Assembly (NCBI GenBank): GCA_965178635.1
Contig: CBCXVT010000003.1
Span: forward strand, 62,001-126,000
Direction of reading: 5' to 3'
DNA: 64,000 nucleotides
From: GCA-2733415 sp965178635
Lineage (GTDB): Bacteria > Bacteroidota > Bacteroidia > Flavobacteriales > Flavobacteriaceae
The position numbers and the translations under genes are program-made. The number at the start of each line of letters is the position of its first letter. Positions within the stretch are counted from its first letter, which is position 1. The notes under the pieces were generated by a model. It did no database searches. It saw nothing but the letters and a program-made list of their open reading frames with translations, and had not been told where the DNA came from. Below are positions 43,277-52,804 of this stretch, piece by piece.

Positions 43277-44200
43277 ATGAAACATTTAAAACTCTTTTTT
43301 AGCTTATGTTTAATAAGTATTTTGTTAAACTCATGTACTGTAGATGTTATAGAACCTCATCAACATAACACACGTCAATTAAGAGATGTTTTAGAGTCTT
43401 ATGAGTTGTGGTATGTAGACATTAATGAAACAAGGGGCTATGGTGAAGTGCCATTCTTACAAAAAGCATTTACAATTTCATTTAGAGGAGGCACTTTATA
43501 CGCCAATAATAACTTAGTTGGTATTGGTAGTACGGGTAACGGGTTTGGAATTGATGTTGGGTATTACAATACGTTTGATAACATACTCGAAGTAAGCCAC
43601 GACATTAATGGCTATTGGGACTTGGAAGTTTATCAAATTTCAACAAACAAAATAGAAATTTACGACCGTTATTCAGACACGTCATACTTTTTGTACGGAC
43701 ATCATAGAAGTACTTTTGATTATGATTTAGTGTTTTATGACAACATCCATTACTTTTTACAAGAATATGAAGCTTGGGAAAAAGTAGCAACGATTGGTGG
43801 AAGTGCAAACGAATTTGATAACGAAAATTTTCTACAATTCTTAGCTGGCGGAAATAATAGTGAGTACAGAAGTTCTCAAGACGTTCAAGGGACTGCTATT
43901 CACAATTTGTATTGGGATTATAGTGGTTTATATGAGGTGTCTAATTTTACAGATACTAATTATGTGAAAGCATTGACATTAGATTACGACTATTTTGGCG
44001 ATGAATATTTTGAGGTTACAGTTATTAACGATGCTAGAATAGAATTATATCATCCAGCATCAGGAACGGCTTATGAATTTGTAGGACGTCATTTTATTCA
44101 ATATTTAAAAACTTCTGATGGCAAACAAAGCACCACAGAAAAAAAACGTACTAAAACTGTTTTAAAAGATTTTAAAGTAGAATCAAGTAAAAGACAATAA
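43277..44200 (+). CDS. Lipoprotein of unknown function
   Basis: 307 aa with a lipobox (ISILLNSC, Cys near residue 20). The rest holds two related beta-rich halves: the pattern ...RDVLESYELWYVDINETRGYG... and GTAIHNLYWDYSGLYEVSNF each start a half of ~130 residues with many Tyr, Asp and Asn. No family known to me. The C-terminus is basic (KRTKTVLKDF). Single gene with its own terminator. Confidence 0.8.
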   Translation: MKHLKLFFSLCLISILLNSCTVDVIEPHQHNTRQLRDVLESYELWYVDINETRGYGEVPFLQKAFTISFRGGTLYANNNLVGIGSTGNGFGIDVGYYNTFDNILEVSHDINGYWDLEVYQISTNKIEIYDRYSDTSYFLYGHHRSTFDYDLVFYDNIHYFLQEYEAWEKVATIGGSANEFDNENFLQFLAGGNNSEYRSSQDVQGTAIHNLYWDYSGLYEVSNFTDTNYVKALTLDYDYFGDEYFEVTVINDARIELYHPASGTAYEFVGRHFIQYLKTSDGKQSTTEKKRTKTVLKDFKVESSKRQ

Positions 44201-44224
44201 GAGTTAGTTTAAGTTAGATTAGTT

Positions 44225-44260
44225 AAAAGCGTTACATACTGCCATATGTGTAACGCTTTT
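44225..44260 (+). terminator. Terminator of the lipoprotein gene
   Basis: AAAAGCGTTACA (44225-44236) pairs with TGTAACGCTTTT (44249-44260), followed by a T-run. Confidence 0.9.
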
Positions 44261-44366
44261 TTTGTTTACACCAATATTAAATAACCATCATAAAGAATAG
44301 ATTCTTTTTATTACCAGTTTTTTAATTTCAAAAAACTATCTTGTTTGGCAATATTAATCTGTATAC

Positions 44367-46091
44367 ATGCAACCAAGAAAACTCCAAGGCAAAAAAAATG
44401 TAAAAAATTCGTCATCAGTTAATTACGACACAATCATAATTGGGTCTGGAGTTGGTGGATTATCTTCAGCTATTTGCTTAGCCCGAGAAGGACAAAAAGT
44501 ATTAGTTTTAGAACAGCATGATGTCCCTGGAGGCTGGTGCCACAGTTTTTATTTAAATGGGCATCGTTTTACACCTGGCGTACATTATATTGGATTGTTA
44601 GAAAAGGGGCAATCTACAAATGAACTCTATACTGGTTTAGGGATTGCAAATGATGTATCATTCTACAAAATGAATACCAAGGCTTTTGAGCATTGTTGGA
44701 TTGGAGATGAACGTTTTGATTACCCTTCAAATTATAATGATTTTATTAATGCTTTAGTTGAACGTTTTCCTGAGGAAGAAAAAAACATAAGAGCATATCT
44801 TAAAATTGTAAAAAATGTTGGTGATCAATTAAAGTTGATTCCTAAAGTTAGAGGTTTTTGGCAACAAATAACCATACCATTTCGCACAAAACATATGGGT
44901 AAATATGCACCTTTTACACTAAAGCGTGTTATGAATTGGTATATTAAAAACCCCTTACTGAAACGGTTTTTAGGCATTCAATTTGGCGACCATGGTTTAC
45001 CGCCTTCAAAAGCAAGCTTTATTATGCATGCTGCCATAATGGATCATTATTCTTCAGGTGGGTTTTACCCAATGGGTGGTGGTGGTGCACTTGTAAAAGC
45101 TATGACCAATAAAATAAAAGCATTTGAAGGTGAAATAAAAACAAGCACCACAGTTAAACGTATTTTATTAGATCATAGCAAGAAAAAGAAAAAAGCAATT
45201 GGTGTTGAATTGGCGTCTGGAGAACAACTGTTCGCAAATAGAATTATATCAAATGCTGATCCAGGTATTACTTATCTTAATTTAGTTGGTAAAGAAAACA
45301 TCAGTAATAAACTGCATAAAAGATTGAAAAATACCGCATACTCATGCACTTCAATTATGTTGTTTTTGACCGTTGATATGGATGTTAAGGCAGCAGGTTT
45401 AGACTCTGGAAATATTTGGTATATGCAAAACAAAGATTTAGACGATGTGTATGCCGATATGCAAAAGAAAGACATCTTATCAGGCGATGAATTTTCTGGG
45501 TTATTTATAAGTTGTACAACTTTAAAAGATCCAATCGGTTTTGATGGTAAACACCACACACTAGAAGTTATTACATTTATAAATTACGATGCATTTAGTG
45601 ATTTTGAGAATGAAGACAAAGAACGTTCATCAGCATATTTAGCGTTTAAAGAACAACTAACTGAGAAATTCTTAAACAGCTTAGAAAAAGTCATTCCAGG
45701 TGTAAGAGCAAACATTGTTCACAAAAATTTAGGAACACCAATTACCAATGAATACTACATCAACTCCACAAAAGGGAATGTATATGGTACTGAAAAAAGT
45801 TTACGATATATAGGCCCATTTGCCTATAAGTCTAAAAGTGAAATAGAAAACTTATACTTATGTGGAGCAAGTATTGTATCTCATGGTGTAGCTGGTGCAG
45901 GATATTCTGGAGTGCAGACTGCAGCTTCAATTTTAGGTTGCAGACAGGACGATCTTATAAAACCAGATGACACCCAACACATAAAAATATACGATGCAGA
46001 AGATGCTACAGATTACCCAGATTGGATGCTTAAGAAAATGGCCGTTAAAAAAATGCGACAAGAACAGAAAGAGAAATCTACCTTACAATAA
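44367..46091 (+). CDS. Retinol saturase/phytoene desaturase-like FAD oxidoreductase
   Basis: 574 aa. FAD-binding start YDTIIIGSGVGGLSSAICLA, then LEQHDVPGGWCHSFYLNGH as in the CrtI/RetSat superfamily. The C-terminal FAD motif is LYLCGASIVSHGVAGAGYSG. The length and GGW-C-HSF segment favour an all-trans-retinol 13,14-reductase-like enzyme over a classical CrtI. The substrate is not clear, and no carotenoid genes are adjacent. It is followed by a YCII gene 21 bp downstream. Confidence 0.85.
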   Translation: MQPRKLQGKKNVKNSSSVNYDTIIIGSGVGGLSSAICLAREGQKVLVLEQHDVPGGWCHSFYLNGHRFTPGVHYIGLLEKGQSTNELYTGLGIANDVSFYKMNTKAFEHCWIGDERFDYPSNYNDFINALVERFPEEEKNIRAYLKIVKNVGDQLKLIPKVRGFWQQITIPFRTKHMGKYAPFTLKRVMNWYIKNPLLKRFLGIQFGDHGLPPSKASFIMHAAIMDHYSSGGFYPMGGGGALVKAMTNKIKAFEGEIKTSTTVKRILLDHSKKKKKAIGVELASGEQLFANRIISNADPGITYLNLVGKENISNKLHKRLKNTAYSCTSIMLFLTVDMDVKAAGLDSGNIWYMQNKDLDDVYADMQKKDILSGDEFSGLFISCTTLKDPIGFDGKHHTLEVITFINYDAFSDFENEDKERSSAYLAFKEQLTEKFLNSLEKVIPGVRANIVHKNLGTPITNEYYINSTKGNVYGTEKSLRYIGPFAYKSKSEIENLYLCGASIVSHGVAGAGYSGVQTAASILGCRQDDLIKPDDTQHIKIYDAEDATDYPDWMLKKMAVKKMRQEQKEKSTLQ

Positions 46092-46112
46092 CTATCATTT
46101 AACACAAAAAAC

Positions 46113-46568
46113 ATGAAACAAATTTTCGTCTGTTTACTACTATTAATCACTTCTTTAGTGATGAGCCAAACTACAAACCCAAATTACAACGCTGAATTAG
46201 CTGAAAAATATGGTGCAGATGATTACGGGATGAAATCTTATGTACTAGTCATCTTAAGGTCTGGGGCAAATGTCGATACAGACGCTGGCAAAAAAAGCAC
46301 TGCTTTTAAAGGTCACATGGCTAACATTAATAAATTGGTTAAAGACAAAAAGTTAATTGTTGCTGGGCCTATAGGGGAAAATGACAATAATTACAGAGGT
46401 ATTTTTATTTTAGATGTTAAAAATATTCAAGAGGCAGAAATGTTATTACAAACTGACCCTGCAATAAAAGCCAATTATTTAGAACCAGAATTATACAATT
46501 GGTTCGGCTCTGCGGCTTTAGCGGCTTACCTTGAGGATTCTGATAAAATCTGGAAGATTAATCCGTAG
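46113..46568 (+). CDS. Secreted YCII-domain protein
   Basis: 151 aa. Signal peptide (FVCLLLLITSLVMSQ) followed by a YCII-related dimeric alpha/beta domain (KSYVLVILRSGANV, HMANINKLVKDKKLIVAGPI, AEMLLQTDPAIKANYLEPEL). YCII proteins act as small enzymes or ligand binders, and a periplasmic one is less common. Probably in a transcript with the oxidoreductase. Confidence 0.85.
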   Translation: MKQIFVCLLLLITSLVMSQTTNPNYNAELAEKYGADDYGMKSYVLVILRSGANVDTDAGKKSTAFKGHMANINKLVKDKKLIVAGPIGENDNNYRGIFILDVKNIQEAEMLLQTDPAIKANYLEPELYNWFGSAALAAYLEDSDKIWKINP

Positions 46569-46587
46569 TTAATAAAACACAATTATT

Positions 46588-46836
46588 ATGACTTTTGATT
46601 ACGATATTATAGGCTACACTGCTTTACTGTTAAACTTGTTCTCTATGTATACCAAAGGAGAATACAAGCTGCGTTTGTTTTCTGCAATTGCCAATTTTAT
46701 ATATATCATTTACGGAGTGCTTATTGGTGCTATGCCCATTGCTATAGGGTGCTCTGTAGCCGTTGCCCTACATTTATACCGCTTGCAAAATTTAAGAAAA
46801 GTTAAAAACAAACCTGAAAGTACTAACTTAGACTAA
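46588..46836 (+). CDS. Small membrane protein, YgjV/SemiSWEET-like
   Basis: 82 aa with three predicted membrane segments (IGYTALLLNLFSMYT, FSAIANFIYIIYGVLIGA, AIGCSVAVALHLYRL). The size and spacing resemble SemiSWEET or YgjV-type half-transporters. Function unknown. The C-terminal tail is soluble and basic. Confidence 0.7.
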   Translation: MTFDYDIIGYTALLLNLFSMYTKGEYKLRLFSAIANFIYIIYGVLIGAMPIAIGCSVAVALHLYRLQNLRKVKNKPESTNLD

Positions 46837-46868
46837 CAAACCTTAATGATAATTTTGAAAAAAAACCA

Positions 46869-47558
46869 ATGAAAGAAATTAAATTGAAATCTGTGAAACA
46901 TTGGCATGAGTTAATGGAAAATCAACAATCTAATTATAATAAATATCGTGGGCAAAGTGATTCTAATTGGAAGCTTATTCCGAAAGCAGGTAGACCAGAA
47001 TACATAACACAAAATGACTCAACTATATTTAAACAATGGAAAAGGAGAGCTAGATTTTATATAAAACAAGAAAAACTGGATGATTGGGAATTATTATCAA
47101 TTGCTCAACACACTGGTTTGCCAACAAGGTTTTTAGACTGGTCTCACAACCCAATGGTTGCACTTTTTTTTAGCTGTTTTGAAAATATGGATAATGATGG
47201 TGCTGTTTATATGTTCCCTCCTGAAAACTACGTTATTGCTGAAACTGGAGATCCTTTTAATCAAAAAAAAGAAATTCTTTTTTATCAACCAATAACTTCG
47301 AATGAAAGGATGGCTAATCAATTTGGATACTTTTCTGTTCATAAAAACCCTGGAAAAGAATTTGATATGACTTCTACAATTGGGGTATTGGAAAAGATAA
47401 TTATCCCATCTGATTTAAAGAAAGATTTGATTCTGATGCTTAATCAGTATGGTATTAACTTTTTGACGTTATTTCCAGATTTAGAAGGTTTGTCTAAGCA
47501 TCTTTCTTGGTTTTATCAACTAGACAATATTGCTTTAAGTAAACTTAAATTGGAATAA
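46869..47558 (+). CDS. FRG-domain protein
   Basis: 229 aa. The FRG core is clear: NKYRGQSDSNWKLIPKAGR near residue 25 and IAQHTGLPTRFLDWSHNPMV with ALFFSCFE near 80-100. FRG proteins are found in phage and defence contexts and on mobile DNA, with biochemical role unknown. Here it stands next to housekeeping genes, 33 bp after a membrane protein gene, with no partner nuclease. It converges on nadD. Confidence 0.85.
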   Translation: MKEIKLKSVKHWHELMENQQSNYNKYRGQSDSNWKLIPKAGRPEYITQNDSTIFKQWKRRARFYIKQEKLDDWELLSIAQHTGLPTRFLDWSHNPMVALFFSCFENMDNDGAVYMFPPENYVIAETGDPFNQKKEILFYQPITSNERMANQFGYFSVHKNPGKEFDMTSTIGVLEKIIIPSDLKKDLILMLNQYGINFLTLFPDLEGLSKHLSWFYQLDNIALSKLKLE

Positions 47559-47627
47559 AACCAACCTGAGCATGGCATAAAAAAATTAAAACACATTTTA
47601 TTGCACCGTTAAATATATTATTAGAAA

Positions 47628-48206
47628 CTACCTATAAAAATTCATCTCATCAATATATTGCCAGACTTTAGTATCTAACAATGGTCTGATGTTTTGTTGT
47701 GCAGCAATGCTTTTACGAATCATAGTAGATGATAGTTCCATAATTGGCGCTTTTACTCGGTGTACTTTTGGGTGGTTTGTAAATTGGTGTTCTACACTTC
47801 CTTCAGATAGTCTTGGGTACACATACAAATTATAATTATCAATAATGGCTTGGTAATTTTTCCATTTGTGAAAGCTTTTTAGGTTATCCTCACCCATTAA
47901 TAATGAAAACTCATGTTGTGGGTATTTCTCTTCTAAATGCGCTAAAGTATATACGGTATAATTAGGTTCTGGTAAACCAAACTCAATATCACAAGGTTGC
48001 AGCTTATCATAATTTTGTGTCGCTAAATACACCATCTCTAAACGATGATGATTAGCCAACAAACTGCTTTTCTTTTTAAACGGACTCAGAGGCGTTACAA
48101 CCAACCATACTTGGTCTAAATCAGAGTTTTCAACCATATGATTAGCTATGGCCAAATGCCCAACATGAATGGGATTAAACGTTCCGAAATACAAACCTAC
48201 TTTCAT
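47628..48206 (-). CDS. nadD: Nicotinate-nucleotide adenylyltransferase
   Basis: 192 aa from the ATG at 48206 (MKVGLYFGTFNPIHVGHLAI). An upstream in-frame ATG would add three residues. The nucleotidyltransferase motif GTFNPIHVGH and the C-terminal SSTMIRKS are both present. It makes deamido-NAD. It is part of a nadD-gmk-yicC cluster common in Bacteroidetes. Confidence 0.95.
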   Translation of the reverse strand: MKVGLYFGTFNPIHVGHLAIANHMVENSDLDQVWLVVTPLSPFKKKSSLLANHHRLEMVYLATQNYDKLQPCDIEFGLPEPNYTVYTLAHLEEKYPQHEFSLLMGEDNLKSFHKWKNYQAIIDNYNLYVYPRLSEGSVEHQFTNHPKVHRVKAPIMELSSTMIRKSIAAQQNIRPLLDTKVWQYIDEMNFYR

Positions 48207-48227
48207 AGCAGACAACTTATATTAATA

Positions 48228-48806
48228 TTAAATACGCTTCTTTAAAAAATTATGAGCTAATTCTTCGGCTTCTTTTAAAGCCACATCCAATTCATTATTT
48301 TCTATGATGAAATCAAATTGTGGTGCAGTAGCTAACTCTATTGAAGCTTTAGCCACACGCATGTTAATTTTATCATCACTTTCTGTAGAACGCTTTTTTA
48401 ACCTGATTTTTAACTCTTCAATACTTGGCGGCTTCACAAAAACAGATAAGGTGCGTTCTGGATAAATACGCTTAATATCTATACCTCCAACAACATCAAT
48501 GTCAAAAATAACATGCTTCCCTTTTGCCCAAATACGTTCTACTTCAGATTTTAAAGTTCCGTAAAAATTATCACGGTATACTTCTTCCCATTCTAGAAAT
48601 TCGTCAGCTTTTATTTTGTTTTTAAACTCTTTCAAGGATAAGAAATAATAATCTTTCCCATCAACTTCTTCACCACGTGGCAATCTTGAAGTTGCAGAAA
48701 TTGAAAACTCTAAGTTGAGTTTTTCTATACCTAATAAATGTCTAACAATTGTTGTTTTACCAGAACCAGACGGCGCAGAAAAAACGATTAATTTTCCTTT
48801 GATCAT
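48228..48806 (-). CDS. gmk: Guanylate kinase
   Basis: 192 aa. P-loop SAPSGSGKTTIVRHL, GMP-binding SATSRLPRGEEVDGKDYYF and lid region RLKKRSTESDDKI. It converts GMP to GDP. Its start overlaps the stop of yicC by one base. Confidence 0.97.
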   Translation of the reverse strand: MIKGKLIVFSAPSGSGKTTIVRHLLGIEKLNLEFSISATSRLPRGEEVDGKDYYFLSLKEFKNKIKADEFLEWEEVYRDNFYGTLKSEVERIWAKGKHVIFDIDVVGGIDIKRIYPERTLSVFVKPPSIEELKIRLKKRSTESDDKINMRVAKASIELATAPQFDFIIENNELDVALKEAEELAHNFLKKRI

Positions 48807-49666
48807 TACAGTACGTTTAACAATTGTTCCTTGATTTTTTCTAATTCATCTTTCATCTGAACAACCAATTTTTGCATTGGTGCGTAGTTAGATTTAGACC
48901 CTATAGTATTTATTTCTCTACCCATTTCCTGAGCAATGAATCCTAGTTTTTTTCCGTTAGAATCTGCCGAATTTATAGAATCGATAAAATAGTCTAAGTG
49001 ATTATTTAAACGTACTTTCTCTTCAGTAATATCATATTTTTCAATATAATACACCAATTCTTGTTCAAAACGGTTTTCATCAACCTTTTCTTTTAAGTCG
49101 GCTATTCCTTTTTGCAAACGCTCTTTTACACCAGCAATACGTTCAGGATCTACAGCAATGACATCTTCTAATAAGTTTCTAATATTTGCATTACGTTGTA
49201 AAAAATCAGTCTCTAAAACTTTACCTTCATCAACTCTGTATGATACGATATTAGCAATAGCCTCTTTTAAATGTCCTTCAATGGTTGCCCATTCAGTTTC
49301 ATCTATTTCTGCGCGTTCAGCTCTTGCCGTATCTGGTAAACGCATGGCCATTTCTAAGCATTTAGCTTCAGATGTATCTGGAGCAATTTGTTGCAATTGC
49401 TTCATGTATTCTGTTACAACGGCTGCGTTTATTTTAGTTGATGTTTCCTCTCCAGTTACCTCAACAAATAACGACACATCTACTTTCCCTCTTACTAATG
49501 ATTTTGCTACCAAACGTCTTAATGGCAATTCCTTCTCTTTATAGAAAGACGGAATTCTCACATTCATATCAAGGCTCTTACTATTTAAAGATTTTAATTC
49601 AATAGTAATTTTTTTGGTTGGAAGCTGCACAATGCTTTTCCCATAACCAGTCATGGATTGTATCAT
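48806..49666 (-). CDS. YicC-family endoribonuclease
   Basis: 286 aa. The family start MIQSMTGYGKS and C-terminal end with DELEKIKEQLLNVL (DUF1732) are both clear, with the conserved LGFIAQEMGREINTIGSKSN. YicC proteins cleave RNA, and the pairing with gmk is conserved. A -7 element lies 20 bp upstream. Confidence 0.93.
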   Translation of the reverse strand: MIQSMTGYGKSIVQLPTKKITIELKSLNSKSLDMNVRIPSFYKEKELPLRRLVAKSLVRGKVDVSLFVEVTGEETSTKINAAVVTEYMKQLQQIAPDTSEAKCLEMAMRLPDTARAERAEIDETEWATIEGHLKEAIANIVSYRVDEGKVLETDFLQRNANIRNLLEDVIAVDPERIAGVKERLQKGIADLKEKVDENRFEQELVYYIEKYDITEEKVRLNNHLDYFIDSINSADSNGKKLGFIAQEMGREINTIGSKSNYAPMQKLVVQMKDELEKIKEQLLNVL

Positions 49667-49686
49667 AGTAATTCAAAAAATTTGGA

Positions 49687-49694
49687 CAAAGATA
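49687..49694 (-). promoter_or_regulatory. -7 element of the yicC-gmk-nadD operon
   Basis: The minus strand reads TATCTTTG, matching TAnnTTTG, 20 bp before the yicC ATG. Confidence 0.55.
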
Positions 49695-49801
49695 CATAAA
49701 TTTAAAGGGTTATTTAGTGTCTTCAAACATCTGATAAGTTTGAATTTGATCATTTTTTTCTATCTTTAAAAGAAGAAAACTAATCTTTAAACAATAATTT
49801 T

Positions 49802-50236
49802 ATGGAAAACATTAATTGGCTTGCATTAGTAGTAGCATCACTTTCAACTTTAGTTGTAGGTTTTGTATGGTATCACCCAAAAGTCTTCGGAACTATTTGG
49901 ATGAAAGAAATAGGTATGACCGAAGAAAAGGCTAAAAACAGTAATATGGGTTTAACCTTTGGATTATCTGTAGTCTTAGCGTTCTTAGTTTCATTTTTCT
50001 TATTTACAATAGTATTCATGGGTGGGCCACCTGAAATGCCACACGGCTCTCCAGAATTTATGACTTTTAAACACGGTGCCGCACACGGAACCATGTTAGG
50101 TTTATTTGTAATTTTACCCGTAATTGTAACCAACGGTTTATATGAACAGCGTTCATTTAAGTATATGATGGTGGTTACTGGCTATTGGACCGTGGCCTTC
50201 GCTTTAATGGGTGGGATTATTAACGGGTGGACATAG
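49802..50236 (+). CDS. DUF1761 membrane protein
   Basis: 144 aa with four membrane segments. The family start WLALVVASLSTLVVGFVWYH with KVFGTIWMKEIGM is clear, and a His-rich loop (HGSPEFMTFKHGAAHGTM) lies between segments two and three. Function unknown. Single gene with a terminator downstream. Confidence 0.85.
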   Translation: MENINWLALVVASLSTLVVGFVWYHPKVFGTIWMKEIGMTEEKAKNSNMGLTFGLSVVLAFLVSFFLFTIVFMGGPPEMPHGSPEFMTFKHGAAHGTMLGLFVILPVIVTNGLYEQRSFKYMMVVTGYWTVAFALMGGIINGWT

Positions 50237-50260
50237 ATTTTTTATCTACTTATTATATTA

Positions 50261-50291
50261 AAAAAGACTTTACATGTAGTAGGGTCTTTTT
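50261..50291 (+). terminator. Terminator after the DUF1761 gene
   Basis: AAAAAGAC (50261-50268) pairs with GTCTTTTT (50284-50291), followed by T. The loop holds a small palindrome TACATGTA. It also lies just past the stop of the minus-strand gene at 50304. Confidence 0.65.
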
Positions 50292-50303
50292 TATTTTTGT
50301 TTT

Positions 50304-51458
50304 TTAAACGGAAAAACGTTGCTCAAAAACTGTTGGTTTTACTTTTTTCAAAAAAGGTTTAAATAAAAAATTAGCAACAGATTTTTTATGCCTGATGTAA
50401 CAAGTTAATTCTTGAGGAACCGCACCTAAAGTACTTTTAATTTCGCCTGCTGTACGTCCAAAATTAATTTCTTTAACCTGTCGTTCAATTCCTATAGTTA
50501 CATAATCGTATAACATTCGAGAATAGATGGCGTGCTTTTTATTTAAATCATAATTAATACCTACATAATGTGCGTCTAATACTGATTCATTAATCACACC
50601 ACTCATAAACCCAACCAAGGTTTTTTCTAGAAAATAGCCTCTAAAAATAAAGTCGCCGTTTAAAACCTCTTTTAAGTCACTATATGTAGATAAATTTAAG
50701 GCTTCTGGATTAAAACTTGCTTTGTTTTTAACATTGTTATACAACCCTGTAAGTTCTTTTTTGTAACTATTAATATCGGCAGAACTAAAATCTTTAACTT
50801 CTAAACGACTACTGGTTTTATATGCTTTTTTAGCTTTTACTCTGAATTTAGATTTGAAGGCTACCAAATAGTCTTCAAAACTATTCCAATCTGGATTTAA
50901 AGTCAATACCATATTCGGGTCAACTTGAATTGGGGTGTAATTGTATTGTTTTAAGTTATTTGTAATTGGCAACGACGCTGTAATGAAATCTTTTAACAAG
51001 ATAATATCTACCCATTTTTTCAAGTACTTATTAGCATTTACTATTGATTGAATCCCTTTTACTATTTGCTCTAAGACTAGCTTTTTATCTTCAGTTGGCT
51101 TAATATAAATACCATGTTCGCCACTCAAGAAAATAGAACCACAAATCATGATTTTCACATAATTTCGTTTTAAAACGCTACTTAATTTGTCACTTATCTT
51201 TTGTACAAAATGATTTGAGTTTGAGGTAAAATCAGAACCAATAAAATCAAATTCTAAAATCTGAATTGTAGCAATCGATATAGCTTGATTGTCTTTTGAT
51301 ATTATGATGTAAAAAAACTGAATTCTTTGTGAATTGAATTCCTCGAATGATTTCAAATACGATTTTGAAAAATACACATTAGAAACCTCAGAGAAATCAT
51401 CCCAAACTTGACTTGGGATTTCATTCACATAATTGAAAATTCTAGTGGTGTAACTCAT
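50304..51458 (-). CDS. GNAT/FemAB-like acyltransferase
   Basis: 384 aa. Two related alpha/beta halves as in FemAB-type or peptidoglycan-related N-acyltransferases. The C-terminal half shows FIFRGYFLEKTLVGFMSGV, HYVGINYDLNKKHAIYSRML and EINFGRTAGEIKSTLGAVP. The substrate is unknown. It follows the EamA transporter gene by nine bases. Confidence 0.75.
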   Translation of the reverse strand: MSYTTRIFNYVNEIPSQVWDDFSEVSNVYFSKSYLKSFEEFNSQRIQFFYIIISKDNQAISIATIQILEFDFIGSDFTSNSNHFVQKISDKLSSVLKRNYVKIMICGSIFLSGEHGIYIKPTEDKKLVLEQIVKGIQSIVNANKYLKKWVDIILLKDFITASLPITNNLKQYNYTPIQVDPNMVLTLNPDWNSFEDYLVAFKSKFRVKAKKAYKTSSRLEVKDFSSADINSYKKELTGLYNNVKNKASFNPEALNLSTYSDLKEVLNGDFIFRGYFLEKTLVGFMSGVINESVLDAHYVGINYDLNKKHAIYSRMLYDYVTIGIERQVKEINFGRTAGEIKSTLGAVPQELTCYIRHKKSVANFLFKPFLKKVKPTVFEQRFSV

Positions 51459-51467
51459 TAGGATTCT

Positions 51468-52361
51468 TTACGACTTTTTTACTGGTTTACTTACTAAATA
51501 TACACCTATAAATATTAACACAGCCGCAATCAGTTTTGTTGTATTTAAAGTATCACTTCCCATTAGTATTGCAAATATTCCTGCAATTACTGGTTGTAAA
51601 TATAAAAATGTACTTACTGTTGATGCTCTTAATTGTCGTAATGCAAGCGGATTTAATATGTATGTCCCAAAGGTAGCAGCAACAATTACAAAAGCTACTG
51701 AAAAATAGGTGTATGGTTTAAATGTTACCCATTCCACTGTACTTAATTCCGTATAACCAAATGGCACAACCATTATCAACCCAAATAAAAACAGCCATTT
51801 GATAAACGTAAACGGATGGTATTTACTTGTTAACTGTTTGATGATAATGATGTAAATACTATAAGATACCGCGTTGATGAACACCAGTAAATTTCCTAGT
51901 AAAATGTTATCTGTAGCTACTGCCGATTTACCATACAGGGTTAATACTAAAGCCCCCGAAAGCCCTAAAACAACACCAACTACTTTTAATGAGGTAACTT
52001 TTTCTTTTAGAATAATTGCCGACATAATAAGTACCAAAATTGGTACTACAACCATTATTACTGACGCATGAATTGGAGTAGTATATGACAGTCCTTTAAA
52101 AAATGTCAGCATGTTTAAAGCAACACCAAAAAATGCAGCTGCAATAAATATGAAATAATCTCTTGTGGCAACTTTTTCTTTAGGTGCTAGGAAACCAAAC
52201 ATCCAAAACAATGTTGTTGCACCTAACAATCGTAATAAGATAAACCCATAAGGTTTTATATAACCACCATCAATCACATCATTAGCAAAGGTAAAGGTTA
52301 CCCCGTAAAACACTTGCACTAAAAACGCAGCTACAAATGCAAAATTATTTTTACTAAGCAT
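51468..52361 (-). CDS. EamA-family (DMT) transporter
   Basis: 297 aa with about ten membrane segments and two EamA repeats (LLGATTLFWMFGFLAP; LYLQPVIAGIFAILMG). Likely exports small metabolites, substrate unknown. The start overlaps the end of the ArsC-like gene by eight bases. Confidence 0.88.
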   Translation of the reverse strand: MLSKNNFAFVAAFLVQVFYGVTFTFANDVIDGGYIKPYGFILLRLLGATTLFWMFGFLAPKEKVATRDYFIFIAAAFFGVALNMLTFFKGLSYTTPIHASVIMVVVPILVLIMSAIILKEKVTSLKVVGVVLGLSGALVLTLYGKSAVATDNILLGNLLVFINAVSYSIYIIIIKQLTSKYHPFTFIKWLFLFGLIMVVPFGYTELSTVEWVTFKPYTYFSVAFVIVAATFGTYILNPLALRQLRASTVSTFLYLQPVIAGIFAILMGSDTLNTTKLIAAVLIFIGVYLVSKPVKKS

Positions 52362-52707
52362 GAATATAATCTTTAGCTAATGCAATTGTTTTCTTAGAAT
52401 TTCCTATAAAAATCTGGCCATTATACATTAAAACCGGACGTTTTAAAAACGTATAATGTTCTAAAATATAAGTTTTATAATCTACTTCTGTTAAATTGGC
52501 ATTTTTTAAATCTTTCTCTTTATATAAACGTGCACGTTTGCTAAATAAAAACTCATAGCTGCCAGATAATGTGTGCATTTCCTCTAACTGTGAAATCGTT
52601 ATTGCTTCTGTTTTTATGTCTTGTAACACAACATCAGATGGCAAATTCAATTCTGTAATAATTCGCTTACAGGTATCACAAGTTGATAAGTGGTATAGTT
52701 TTTTCAT
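52354..52707 (-). CDS. ArsC/Spx-like thioredoxin-fold protein
   Basis: 117 aa. Starts LYHLSTCDTCKRIITEL with the C-x-x-C active site and ends RPVLMYNGQIFIG, typical of the ArsC/Spx/YffB family. Arg residues for arsenate binding are not clear, so a reductase role is not certain. Coupled to the EamA transporter gene. Confidence 0.87.
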   Translation of the reverse strand: MKKLYHLSTCDTCKRIITELNLPSDVVLQDIKTEAITISQLEEMHTLSGSYEFLFSKRARLYKEKDLKNANLTEVDYKTYILEHYTFLKRPVLMYNGQIFIGNSKKTIALAKDYIHA

Positions 52708-52804
52708 TTTTCAAAAAATAACAGACTACAAAATAAACGCATTTAAATATGAAAAGTGATATTTATGTCATAAAACTTGCTTGTCCATTTTCATAAATTA
52801 GCAA

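Noticed and set aside
46869..47558. Multi-gene phage defence island around the FRG gene
   Set aside because: Neighbours are a YgjV-like membrane protein, a YCII protein and nadD; no nuclease, methylase or other defence gene is adjacent.
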